Shown piece by piece: positions 16,706 through 24,482 of a stretch of 64,000 nt of DNA. A program made the translations under genes and the position numbers. Each line of letters starts with the position of its first letter. Position 1 is the first letter of the stretch. Location: positions 1 through 64,000 of the forward strand of contig JAIYCX010000064.1 in assembly GCA_027487795.1 (NCBI GenBank). The letters run 5' to 3'. The notes beneath the pieces are model-generated. The model had not been told where the DNA came from. It ran no database searches and saw only the letters and a list, made by a program, of their open reading frames with translations. This stretch comes from Pseudomonadota bacterium. Lineage in GTDB: Bacteria > Bdellovibrionota_C > UBA2361 > SZUA-149 > DAOLCO01.

Positions 16706-17875
16706 ATGACTCTAAAATCTCTCCAATCAAATCTAGGCCTTAGTGATGAGCTACTTTTCTTCTTAGAAGAAATATATAAAAACCAAGACGGTATTCTGTT
16801 GCTGGGCTGCCCTGAAAATTCAGAACTTATTACCTCATTTTTAATTGAGGCTTATCCTTTAATAAAAATGAGTAGAATTGAGAGGTTTATTGAAGATAGT
16901 AAAAACTTAGGTCTTGAATCTGCTCTTAATAATACGCAAGTAATTGTTTCTAATGATTTAGACTGCACAACTATTTTTCTTAGCTTACTAGAACAATACT
17001 CAAATGAAGCAGATAAATTAAAAGTCATATCTAAAATCAATGGTATCTTAATATTAATCCCGTTAAAGAAACAATGCGGGTCCTGTAGCAAACCTACTTC
17101 GATTCCAAGTACCTCAAAAGAAAGATTCCCTACAATGCTAGCCTCCAGCATTCCATCATCTTATCTTTTTAGTAGAGGCTGTGAAAAATGTGGCTACAGT
17201 TCGTACAGCAACCATACGTTCCTAGAGAGTTTTGTGAGAATCAATAACGATATACCTAAAAACTCCCTACTCGCAGTCAATCCTGAAGAAATATTCAATA
17301 CTTTTAGAAAAGTAGGCTGCAAAGTTCTCTTCGAAAGTGGACTTGATAAGATTAAACTTGGAATTACAAGTATCGAAGAAGTAATAAGAGTAACTCCACC
17401 ACTTAATAGTGCGTTTGAAAAGCTACTTAGTGGTCCCTCTATAACTGAAAGCATTTCAAAAGAAAAAGGCAAAGGTACTATACTTATAGTAGAAGATGAC
17501 GACGATCAAAGAGAAATTCTAAGAATGGTTTTTAACAAAGAAGGCTACGAAGTATTAGTTGCAACTAATGGCAGTGAGGCTTTTAATATTTTAACTCAAA
17601 ATCAGATATCAATAATAGTATCAGATATCATGATGCCAGTTATGAATGGTCTAGAATTAGTACAAAAAATTAAAAATGATCCTAATTTATCTAAAACTCC
17701 GGTACTAATGCTAACCGCTAGCTCAAATCCGGATCATGAAGTAAAACTTCTTGAACAAGGTGCAGATGATTACTGCGCGAAAAATGTTAAAAAGAAAGTG
17801 CTTATTACTCGAGTCGAAAAGCTACTAAGAAAAGATAATTCTATTAATAAGATCTCAGACTTTTTAGCCGATTAG
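16706..17875 (+). CDS. Degenerate GspE/PilB-like domain fused to a CheY-like receiver
   Basis: Residues 1-235 align by eye with the C-terminal half of type II secretion/type IV pilus ATPases. LGLSDELLFFLEE leads into DGILLLGCPENSELITSFL, where Walker A (GPTGSGKT) should be. A tetracysteine zinc site follows (Cys124, Cys127, Cys159, Cys162), then the family's GLDKIKLGITSIEEVIRVT ending. The P-loop glycines and lysine are lost, so ATP hydrolysis is unlikely. Residues 257-376 are a complete receiver domain with acidic pocket (Asp264/265), phospho-acceptor Asp307 in SDIMMP, Thr337 and Lys359. A phospho-controlled partner of a real PilB/GspE ATPase is a reasonable inference. It stands alone and is convergent, overlapping yheU by four bases. 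Confidence 0.75.
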   Translation: MTLKSLQSNLGLSDELLFFLEEIYKNQDGILLLGCPENSELITSFLIEAYPLIKMSRIERFIEDSKNLGLESALNNTQVIVSNDLDCTTIFLSLLEQYSNEADKLKVISKINGILILIPLKKQCGSCSKPTSIPSTSKERFPTMLASSIPSSYLFSRGCEKCGYSSYSNHTFLESFVRINNDIPKNSLLAVNPEEIFNTFRKVGCKVLFESGLDKIKLGITSIEEVIRVTPPLNSAFEKLLSGPSITESISKEKGKGTILIVEDDDDQREILRMVFNKEGYEVLVATNGSEAFNILTQNQISIIVSDIMMPVMNGLELVQKIKNDPNLSKTPVLMLTASSNPDHEVKLLEQGADDYCAKNVKKKVLITRVEKLLRKDNSINKISDFLAD

Positions 17876-18099
17876 GAAGTTACAATGGAGCAAGTTTCAG
17901 TAGTAGGATCAAAAACTACATGAGCCTTACCACTACCTAAAAGGTCCTTAACCTGCTTTACCTTATCAGCTAAGGTAAACTCCTGATCTCCGTAATCAGT
18001 ACCCTCTCTTAGCACAAAATCTTCAATAATTCCGACCAAAGTCTCGTCACTTAGACTAGTTAAAGGTATTTTGAGACCGTATTCTTCGACTTTTTCCAT
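17872..18099 (-). CDS. yheU: YheU family (UPF0270) protein
   Basis: The 75-residue protein matches the small YheU/UPF0270 family over its length. It has IPLTSLSDETLVGIIEDFVL, REGTDYGDQEFTLADKV and a C-terminal strand with VFDPTTETCSIV. E. coli YheU carries the same REGTDYG core. Its function is not established. It overlaps the stop codon of the convergent receiver-fusion gene by four bases and is divergent from yhbY, 50 bp away. Confidence 0.85.
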   Translation of the reverse strand: MEKVEEYGLKIPLTSLSDETLVGIIEDFVLREGTDYGDQEFTLADKVKQVKDLLGSGKAHVVFDPTTETCSIVTS

Positions 18100-18149
18100 G
18101 ATAATGAGTATCTTATTAGGAGAAATTTAGAAAATTATAAATTAAGAAA

Positions 18150-18437
18150 ATGGCACTTAGTAAAGAAGAAAAAAAAGAACTTAAAAGCAAAGCTCACCAT
18201 ATAGAGCCAACAGCAATCTACGGGAAAAATGGACTTACTGATGCTTTTATAGATCAAGTTTCCCTGAGCTTAAAATCTCACGAGCTTATAAAGATAAAGT
18301 TCATTAAAAGTAAGGAAGAAAAAAAAGCTATTTTCTCTACAATCGCAGAGAAAACAGCTTCAGAAATAGTAAGTTCTATTGGAAATATTCTAATTCTTTA
18401 TAAAGAAGATTTAGAATCTAAAAAGAAGAAGAGCTAA
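18150..18437 (+). CDS. yhbY: YhbY/CRM-domain ribosome-assembly RNA-binding protein
   Basis: The 95-residue protein is a single CRM (CRS1-YhbY) domain. It has a basic N-terminus, HHIEPTAIYGKNGLTDAFI carrying the GxxG-type loop, and HELIKIKFI strands, with a lysine-rich tail. YhbY associates with pre-50S ribosomal particles. The stop codon lies inside the left part of the following terminator hairpin. Confidence 0.88.
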   Translation: MALSKEEKKELKSKAHHIEPTAIYGKNGLTDAFIDQVSLSLKSHELIKIKFIKSKEEKKAIFSTIAEKTASEIVSSIGNILILYKEDLESKKKKS

Positions 18438-18457
18438 AAAGCTTCTTCTTCTTTTTT
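18423..18457. terminator. Bidirectional terminator between yhbY and subtilase
   Basis: AAGAAGAAG plus AGCT pair with AGCT plus CTTCTTCTT around an AAAA loop, with one bulged base. Six Ts follow on the plus strand. The complement also ends in a T-rich tract, so it can serve the convergent subtilase gene. Confidence 0.8.
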
Positions 18458-18468
18458 ATACTTAAGTA

Positions 18469-20337
18469 CTAGCAAGACCAATTACCAGAGTTAAGCTTAT
18501 TTATAATTGCTAATGCATCATTAGGTGACAAGACACCGTCTCTGTCTACATCCACACAATTAGGAGGAGTTACAGTAGTTCCGTTAATTGCATTAATTAC
18601 TACCAAGGCATCAAATGGACTTATCATCCCATTTCCACTAACATCAAATCTACAAACAGGGTTAGTACATATGTTTGAAGCAGGAGGTGGTGTTACTGGT
18701 GCTATTCGATCCAACGCTGCTTCAACATTTAAAATTCCTGATCCGCTTCGAATAGTATTTCCAGCAGAATAAGCTAATGGAGCCGCGGAAGTATATAAAG
18801 CCTGTTCAATTTCCGATATTCTGGCACTAGGCTTCTTCTCAAGCATTAAACCAATAGCACCCGCTACTAATGGAGCAGAATAAGAAGTTCCATTCATACC
18901 TCTTCTACCTGATCCATCTGAGTAAAACGTATAATCATAGCCATTTCCAGCACCACATCCAAAGAAACAATTTGGAAGTGATGTTACAATATCTCTACCA
19001 GGAGCAGCAATATCAGTTAATGCACCAAAATTACTAAAAGAAGTTAAAGCATTGTCATATCCTGTTGCTGCTACTGTAATTGCATTTGGGACTGCTCCTG
19101 GATAAATTGTGTGATTATTAACACCAACCCTAACACCCGATGAGTTTAACTGTCCATTGCCAGAAGAAGCAACTACTATTCGACCTCGTGAAGTTGCATA
19201 ATTAACTGCCTCCGTTAATAAAGAAATTATAGCGCGCGAGGAAGCACTATTAGCATCAGTGAATGTCGTACCTAAGGATACATTTATTACAGAAGCCCCG
19301 TTATCAGCAGCATATCTTATTCCCTCAGCAATCAATGCAGCATCACCGTAAACTGGCCTACCATTAAAAAGTTCATCTCCAAGTACCCTAACTGGCATTA
19401 TTCTAGATCTATTTGCGACACCGTAATTACCACTATTATTTTGTGCAGCGGCAACCACGCTTGCAACAGTAGTTCCATGATAATCTGACATACCCGTATA
19501 ACCTGCACCACATCTGTTGGCGCCAGTCCTAGGGCAATTACCTGCCTTGTGAGCTAATAAATCATATCCAACAACATCATCTACATAACCATTACCATCA
19601 TCATCCCTTCCGTTTGCTGGAATTTCTCTAGGATTTCTCCAAATATTAGGTGCTAAATCTGCATGACGAAAGTCGATACCATCATCGATAACTGCTATTA
19701 CAATACCATTTCCTCTAACATTATGTTTTGATATTGCTTCGAAAGCTTTTATTCTTTGTAATCCCCAAGAATATGGCATTCCGGTATTAGGATTATTATC
19801 CAAAATATTATCTTGATTACGATCGACAAAAGCTTCATTAGGAAGTGCTTCAGTTTCTACTAATTGATTGATTGATACATTTAACCCAAGGCTGCTAGAT
19901 ATTTTATTTTTTGCATCTTCACTATCCACGCCTTTTTTTAATGAAACCGTAATAAACCTTGCATGTGAACGTGTCATTACAGTATCAGATCTCTTCAAAC
20001 TTTCAAGAACCTCAGCTTGCGCAGCTAAATTAGCAGTAATTCTTTGCACTATCTCTTTTTTTCTTTTCTTATCTATACTACGTCCTCTAAATAACTTTAA
20101 ATCCTTATCAATACTCTTACTTCTTTCATCTTCCGTAATTTTAGGAGAACCAAGCGAATAAGATAAACTTTTTACGCCATAACTTTTAAGTCTTTTTGTA
20201 ATTTTTAAGATCCCAGTCCTACTAGTATCTTCTAATTCTATTATAAGTGAATTATTTGTTTCTTCAGACAACACGTTAGTAGAACTAAGTGCCATAATAA
20301 GAGTAGTTCCGAAAACTTTAAAAAACCTATAGTTCAT
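18469..20337 (-). CDS. Secreted subtilisin-like protease (S8) with C-terminal dockerin
   Basis: The 622-residue protein has a signal peptide (about 1-24), a propeptide region and an S8 domain. The triad is Asp218 (AVIDDGID), His287 (DYHGTTVAS) and Ser485 (GTSYSAP), with the oxyanion Asn in SSGNG near 394. After a proline-containing linker, residues about 560-617 form a dockerin-type domain. Its two EF-hand-like loops are DVSGNGMISPFDALVVINAI and DVDRDGVLSPNDALAIINKL. Dockerins bind calcium and normally a cohesin; no cohesin is visible in the window. AAAGG precedes the ATG by seven bases. It is probably a secreted or cell-surface protease. The sequence DYHGTT departs slightly from the usual GHGTH. 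Confidence 0.9.
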   Translation of the reverse strand: MNYRFFKVFGTTLIMALSSTNVLSEETNNSLIIELEDTSRTGILKITKRLKSYGVKSLSYSLGSPKITEDERSKSIDKDLKLFRGRSIDKKRKKEIVQRITANLAAQAEVLESLKRSDTVMTRSHARFITVSLKKGVDSEDAKNKISSSLGLNVSINQLVETEALPNEAFVDRNQDNILDNNPNTGMPYSWGLQRIKAFEAISKHNVRGNGIVIAVIDDGIDFRHADLAPNIWRNPREIPANGRDDDGNGYVDDVVGYDLLAHKAGNCPRTGANRCGAGYTGMSDYHGTTVASVVAAAQNNSGNYGVANRSRIMPVRVLGDELFNGRPVYGDAALIAEGIRYAADNGASVINVSLGTTFTDANSASSRAIISLLTEAVNYATSRGRIVVASSGNGQLNSSGVRVGVNNHTIYPGAVPNAITVAATGYDNALTSFSNFGALTDIAAPGRDIVTSLPNCFFGCGAGNGYDYTFYSDGSGRRGMNGTSYSAPLVAGAIGLMLEKKPSARISEIEQALYTSAAPLAYSAGNTIRSGSGILNVEAALDRIAPVTPPPASNICTNPVCRFDVSGNGMISPFDALVVINAINGTTVTPPNCVDVDRDGVLSPNDALAIINKLNSGNWSC

Positions 20338-20588
20338 AAAATACCTTTAATTTTTTGGAGTAATAACCATACTTATTTAAGTCAGATCTCAGACTAAATA
20401 TGCTCCTAAAAAAATGCACCTCTCGGAAAGTTCCGAAAAATACTTAAGTGGTTTTTGTAAGAAAAATACACAGGTGATCAAAGTTTAAATAGCATAGAGA
20501 AAATATTTCCTATTTTATTAGTACTACTAGGCAAAGTTAACCTACTATAATCTATTTAATATTTTCTTTTGACTAAGGATGTCAGAAC
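20338..20588. other. Intergenic region upstream of the subtilase gene
   Basis: This stretch holds the subtilase ribosome-binding site on the complement, a shared 15-mer at 20441-20455, and a short inverted repeat TCGGAAAGTTCCGA around 20423-20436. No coding frame is convincing. Confidence 0.35.
20441..20455 (-). repeat. Shared 15-mer, second copy
   Basis: The complement reads AAAACCACTTAAGTA, identical to 8032-8046. It lies about 105 bp upstream of the subtilase start and in the same orientation as that gene. Confidence 0.5.
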
Positions 20589-20607
20589 TTTGGCAATAAT
20601 CTTGCTT
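20589..20607 (+). promoter_or_regulatory. Sigma-54 promoter
   Basis: TTTGGCA, six bases, then TTGCTT: GG at 20592-20593 and GC at 20604-20605 are separated by exactly ten bases, and both boxes match the TTGGCA(C)-N-TTGCT consensus. It points to the gene at 20858, with a predicted start near 20617. Confidence 0.7.
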
Positions 20608-20610
20608 AAT

Positions 20611-20741
20611 CTTAGCTAAGGTAACTTTAAGATACAGTAAAGTTACTAATACTAGCTAGGGATCAGCTAGTAAGTTTCTTCAGGGAGTATTAGAGGCATG
20701 TATTACAGCTCATAAGATACGCTTACTGCCATAACGTATCT
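20611..20741 (+). promoter_or_regulatory. Structured leader with three stem-loops
   Basis: Downstream of the sigma-54 promoter lie a 10-bp palindrome CTTAGCTAAG (20611-20620) and three perfect stems. These are GTAACTTTA/TAAAGTTAC (20621-20646), TACTAGCT/AGCTAGTA (20650-20672) and AGATACG/CGTATCT (20715-20741). The loop of the first hairpin contains AGATAC, which could also pair with the right arm of the third. It could be a 5' untranslated regulatory RNA or a small RNA. Confidence 0.5.
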
Positions 20742-20857
20742 GAAGTTAGTGAGATAATTCAGGCCTTACAATACATAAGAGGTATTTTAGAAGTATATTC
20801 TAGAAGTGGGGTGGGGAATTACGTAACAATTATGAATATTCTCAAGGGGAAAACATC

Positions 20858-21187
20858 GTGAAGCCAATTATAATACAAAGACTACTACAATCAATCGCAG
20901 AACTTGAAGGAGCGATAGCAAAAGCCAAGATTTCTTTTAAGGAAAAAGGCGCCGTAGGAGAAAAGATGCTAAGTCGCATAAATCATTACGAGCAAATACT
21001 AGAAAAACAAAAAAACCTAACTACTTCCCTTTGCGCACATGCGGTACAAGGAAATTGGGATGAAGTTAATCGTCACGTTAGGCTAATTAATGCATTTTCT
21101 TTAATGATTAGAGATGACGCTAGAGAACTACTAACGCCACAACTACAAACCCAAACGGTGGAATACCACGTAGAATATCTTTCTTAA
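20858..21187 (+). CDS. Small helical protein of unknown function, sigma-54-linked
   Basis: I do not recognise this 109-residue protein. It is almost entirely amphipathic helix, with Gln/Glu/Lys-rich heptad-like patterns (residues 5-60), and lacks a signal peptide or membrane segment. It starts with GTG; AAGGGG lies eight bases upstream. A sigma-54 promoter 250 bp upstream and a strong terminator downstream make it a single-gene unit. Its promoter class and size would suit a flagellar export chaperone or regulator, but no family motif supports that. Confidence 0.7.
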   Translation: MKPIIIQRLLQSIAELEGAIAKAKISFKEKGAVGEKMLSRINHYEQILEKQKNLTTSLCAHAVQGNWDEVNRHVRLINAFSLMIRDDARELLTPQLQTQTVEYHVEYLS

Positions 21188-21203
21188 GATATTCTTATAC
21201 CCC

Positions 21204-21237
21204 AGCTGGCAATTATAGTCATAATTGCCAGCTTTTT
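21204..21237 (+). terminator. Rho-independent terminator
   Basis: AGCTGGCAATTAT (21204-21216) and ATAATTGCCAGCT (21221-21233) form a perfect 13-bp stem with a 4-nt loop, followed by a T tract. It ends the transcript of the gene at 20858. Confidence 0.95.
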
Positions 21238-21295
21238 AAGTCACCTAATAAAGTCCCAGTAACCATAATAGTAAGAAAATATCTTATGGTTTAAA

Positions 21296-22018
21296 ATGGA
21301 TCTATTAATTAAAAAAAATAAAAAAGTTTCGACTAAAGACACTCTATCTATGCCTATTCTAGAGACAGAGGAGTTAGAAGAAAATAATATAGATATTAAA
21401 TCAAGTCTTAATAGTTGGAACCTAAATGCACAATTGTTAGGTTTAAATAATCATATAACTGAATCAATAGATAAAATACTTTCATTTAAAACAAACTCAC
21501 CAGCGCTTCAGCTAAGCCTAAACAACTTAAGATTTATTACTATAGATCAATTAAAAAGCTTAGATGTTACTAATGACTCACAAACTGATAGTACATTATC
21601 AAAGACTGCAAAACATATAAATAACGAGGAAAGTCTTCCGACACAGTCCTACTTTCAACAATTTACTAACAATACTTATGATTTTGTTAATGGTATAGCT
21701 AAATCAGTATACGATACTGTTTCTAATACTCTAAATCAGATATATAAAATTTTTAATGATTTTTTTAATCCTGCTAAATTAGACAGAATAGAAAACGTTA
21801 ATAATAATTCTCAGCTTAACAATATTGAAAAATTCTTTGAACTAGGACATCAGGTAATCAAAACCAGTACGGAAGAAAAGCAGTTATACAATGACCTAAT
21901 TGCTCACATTGACTCGTTTTTCTATCTAAACAAGCCATATCTCACTAGAAATATCCTAGACTATGAAGACCCTAGAGACGGTCTAAATAATAATCAGCCT
22001 AAATTACTTAGAAAATAG
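21296..22018 (+). CDS. Hypothetical protein, 240 aa
   Basis: I do not recognise it. It is Asn/Ser/Asp-rich, without a signal peptide or obvious membrane span. It has a helical central part (about 125-165, with NGIAKSVYDTVSNTLNQIYK) and a further helix near residues 180-210. No ribosome-binding site is clear upstream of the ATG. It lies after a strong terminator and before a promoter for the next gene, so it is probably transcribed alone. Its base composition matches the surrounding AT-rich genes. Confidence 0.6.
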   Translation: MDLLIKKNKKVSTKDTLSMPILETEELEENNIDIKSSLNSWNLNAQLLGLNNHITESIDKILSFKTNSPALQLSLNNLRFITIDQLKSLDVTNDSQTDSTLSKTAKHINNEESLPTQSYFQQFTNNTYDFVNGIAKSVYDTVSNTLNQIYKIFNDFFNPAKLDRIENVNNNSQLNNIEKFFELGHQVIKTSTEEKQLYNDLIAHIDSFFYLNKPYLTRNILDYEDPRDGLNNNQPKLLRK

Positions 22019-22019
22019 A

Positions 22020-22030
22020 ACCACTTAAGT
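22020..22030 (+). repeat. Shared 11-mer ACCACTTAAGT, third copy
   Basis: This matches the core of the 15-mers at 8032 and 20441. It lies immediately upstream of the -35 region of the pseudo-receiver gene. Confidence 0.45.
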
Positions 22031-22034
22031 CCGC

Positions 22035-22081
22035 TTAGATATTTTTTCTGTTAAAGTATAATCGAGTTTAAACCGATTATA
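22035..22081 (+). promoter_or_regulatory. Promoter with overlapping palindrome
   Basis: TTAGAT (22035-22040), a 16-bp spacer and TATAAT (22057-22062) form a sigma-70-type promoter. An inverted repeat, TATAATCG (22057-22064) and CGATTATA (22074-22081), encloses GTTTAAAC and covers the -10 box and expected start. This suggests an operator. Confidence 0.55.
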
Positions 22082-22099
22082 TTACTTAAGGATATATTT

Positions 22100-22891
22100 A
22101 TGAGTGACTTAAATTTCGATGAAGACGTTCCAAGATTTCCTGCTTTAGCAAGGTGTCTTATTATTGAGTCTAGTCATCGACTTCGAAATGAAGTTATCAA
22201 AGAAATCAAAACTGCTCAAATATTTGAAAATATTCTTGAAGCAGCATCACTCGACGATGCGGAAAAAAAGATCTCTACTATTAGCTTCGATGCTTGTGTA
22301 CTTGGTCCATCGACTAATCCCGAAACCGGGAAAGAGTTCATAAATAAAAATAAAAAGCTCGCACTATCAAAAGATATAGCTTTTGTTTATGTGGTGAAAT
22401 TTGAAGTAGACGATGCGCCGTATGTTGGAGCCCATGGGATTGCCAAAACGCCCTCAGTAAAAAAGAAAACATTAACTGATTTTGCAAAAGCAATACTAAC
22501 AGCAAACAAAAATCTTGCTTGGCCTGGTATTAAGTTAAATGAAGATGGCCAAATAATGATGTTAGACGGTGCCGAGTGGAAAGTTATTAAATCAGATGAC
22601 TACTCAAGAGAAACACCTAAAGCGCTGCCAGAAAACTTCAAACTTTCTGGCGATAAAGAATCTATCGAAAAGTTTTGTGATTCTATAAATACGACTCCAA
22701 AGTCTCGTATTGAAGCTATTATTAAATCTCTAATATTTGGTTCATCTAATCCCGATACTCAAGAATTCGCTAATTATTTCCTTCAAGCTATTAATGAATG
22801 GAAAACTGATATGACTTTTATGACTTTAAAAGAAGCAAGCTCCGCATTAAAAGAAAGATTACTAATGTTTGATAAATCTCGAAGTTTATAA
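22100..22891 (+). CDS. Pseudo-receiver domain protein
   Basis: Residues about 16-125 resemble a response-regulator receiver: CLIIESS for the first strand and acidic pocket, then SFDACVLGPS for the third strand. At that point the phospho-acceptor aspartate of xxDxxMP is replaced by Gly69. The C-terminal half (about 140-263) is a helical domain I do not recognise, and no DNA-binding helix-turn-helix is evident. AAGGA lies eight bases before the ATG. The gene runs tail-to-tail with motE, overlapping it by six bases. A signalling scaffold role without phosphorylation is an inference. Confidence 0.6.
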   Translation: MSDLNFDEDVPRFPALARCLIIESSHRLRNEVIKEIKTAQIFENILEAASLDDAEKKISTISFDACVLGPSTNPETGKEFINKNKKLALSKDIAFVYVVKFEVDDAPYVGAHGIAKTPSVKKKTLTDFAKAILTANKNLAWPGIKLNEDGQIMMLDGAEWKVIKSDDYSRETPKALPENFKLSGDKESIEKFCDSINTTPKSRIEAIIKSLIFGSSNPDTQEFANYFLQAINEWKTDMTFMTLKEASSALKERLLMFDKSRSL

Positions 22892-24010
22892 CTTCTTAGA
22901 TTTAGTTAAAACCTTGGTAAGTTCAATAGCTCTATTTTGGTCCATTACTCCAAGTATTTGTGCCATTCTCTTTCCTGGCATTCTTTCCAAAAGTCCAAGA
23001 GCTATGTCATCATCTAGCTTTGTTATTAAATTAGCAGCTTCATTAGGTGACATTGAGCCATAAACCGATGCTAACTGTTCCAGACGAGCTTCGTATTGAT
23101 GATCTTTCTCTTTTCTTAAATTATTTAATTTTGCTGTAATACTTTTTAGTTCAGTAGTTTTTTCTGAAATTAAATTCATTTGAATTTTTAACTCTTTTTC
23201 TTTTTCATCTAGCACTAATCTTCTCTGCTCTAACTCAACCCTTCTCTGATCTAACTGTAAATTAAAATCAGATGTATTGCTATTTTTAGTTTTAGTATTT
23301 TCAAATACACTATCAGAATCAATAGGAATATCTCCACCAACTAAAGCACCTTTAGTGTCGACCAATGAAGCTCTTGAATTAGAATTTAAAGCAGGTTTCA
23401 AGTCCCCTTCACTTTGAGAACTTAGTAATACCTTATCCTCTTTTGAGCTTTCTACGTTTGCTTTTGAAGTTGTTTGATTATTTACACTTAAAGTCGAATT
23501 AGAAGAGATACTATAAAAAGTTCTAACTCCTAATATTGACAAAAAGAAAACTGCAAACAAAATGCCTTTTACATTATTACCTAATTTATTAGTGAAGCTT
23601 AAATTAGGCATTTTATAAGAGTCGCGTGCTCTTAAAGTTGGCACTCCAAATTTTTTAGCTTCATTTTTTGCCTTATTTAATTTAGATTCTAAAGTTTTAA
23701 CTCTGAGTTCCTGTATATTCTTGTCTGTATCTTGATACATCTCTGTTAGTTCTGCCTGAGTTAGAGAGTTTGACATCTTTGATGAAGAAACCTTGCTCCG
23801 ATTATAAGTTTGCAAATTCATAGAATCGCCTTTTGTATTTTGTCTAGATTTATTGTTATCTTTTAAATTTTCTCTTCTGATAATTTCATTTTGAATAATC
23901 TCTGCCATATCTTGGCGCTGCTGATCATTCATTTTAGCTTTTAAATCAGAGAGAGCCTTATCAGTACCGTCATCTCTGATAGACAAATTATTTTGTTTAC
24001 TAGTGGCCAT
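22886..24010 (-). CDS. motE: Flagellar MotE-like protein with MgtE_N domain
   Basis: The 374-residue protein has a long polar N-terminal region, one membrane span (about 148-167) and a periplasmic linker. A coiled coil (about 245-300) and a C-terminal MgtE_N-type domain follow (YGSMSPNEAANLITKLDDD, LLERMPGKRMAQILGVMD). This layout, encoded right after fliJ, is that of MotE-type proteins, which support stator or motor assembly. The cytoplasmic N-terminal part (about 145 residues) is longer than usual. It begins two bases after fliJ. Confidence 0.75.
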   Translation of the reverse strand: MATSKQNNLSIRDDGTDKALSDLKAKMNDQQRQDMAEIIQNEIIRRENLKDNNKSRQNTKGDSMNLQTYNRSKVSSSKMSNSLTQAELTEMYQDTDKNIQELRVKTLESKLNKAKNEAKKFGVPTLRARDSYKMPNLSFTNKLGNNVKGILFAVFFLSILGVRTFYSISSNSTLSVNNQTTSKANVESSKEDKVLLSSQSEGDLKPALNSNSRASLVDTKGALVGGDIPIDSDSVFENTKTKNSNTSDFNLQLDQRRVELEQRRLVLDEKEKELKIQMNLISEKTTELKSITAKLNNLRKEKDHQYEARLEQLASVYGSMSPNEAANLITKLDDDIALGLLERMPGKRMAQILGVMDQNRAIELTKVLTKSKKL

Positions 24011-24012
24011 TT

Positions 24013-24453
24013 TTACTTTAAATTCCTTTTATCCATCAAAATAGCAATCTCAGAAATCTCTTTCTTTACTCTTACCTTCTCCTCCTCGTCGAACTCCTCT
24101 TTCTTCTTATCTTTTAGCAAGACTAATGCCTTTTCTTCTTTTGCTTTTTCAATAAAAATTTCCTTCGCCACTGCAAGATCTTCTTCAGTCTTCTTAACGA
24201 CTTCTACCTGATGCTCGATCAAGTTTTCTAAAAAATCGTTATAAATTCCGACTAATTGATAATCCGCAGCTGTCAATATTTCGTCATTTTCTACCTTATT
24301 ACGATTCCGCTCCTCGACAATTAGTTGCATAGTTTCCTCAGCAGATTGAAAATCCTGAGTCCTTAACATCACTTCTTGTTCGGCTTGCTTCTTTATAAGT
24401 TCTCGAAATTTCTTTACTTTTTCTAGTCTGAATTTAAATTTCGGTGGTTTCAC
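24013..24453 (-). CDS. fliJ: Flagellar export protein FliJ
   Basis: The 146-residue protein is almost entirely charged coiled coil. It starts KFKFRLEKVKKFRELIKKQA, the usual FliJ opening, and is positioned between fliI and motE. FliJ is the central stalk-like component of the flagellar export ATPase and escorts chaperones. The start is GTG. Sequence identity is low, as is normal for the family, so the assignment rests on length, coiled-coil pattern and position. Confidence 0.85.
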   Translation of the reverse strand: MKPPKFKFRLEKVKKFRELIKKQAEQEVMLRTQDFQSAEETMQLIVEERNRNKVENDEILTAADYQLVGIYNDFLENLIEHQVEVVKKTEEDLAVAKEIFIEKAKEEKALVLLKDKKKEEFDEEEKVRVKKEISEIAILMDKRNLK

Positions 24454-24482
24454 GACATTAAAGTACTATATTAATGCATTAA

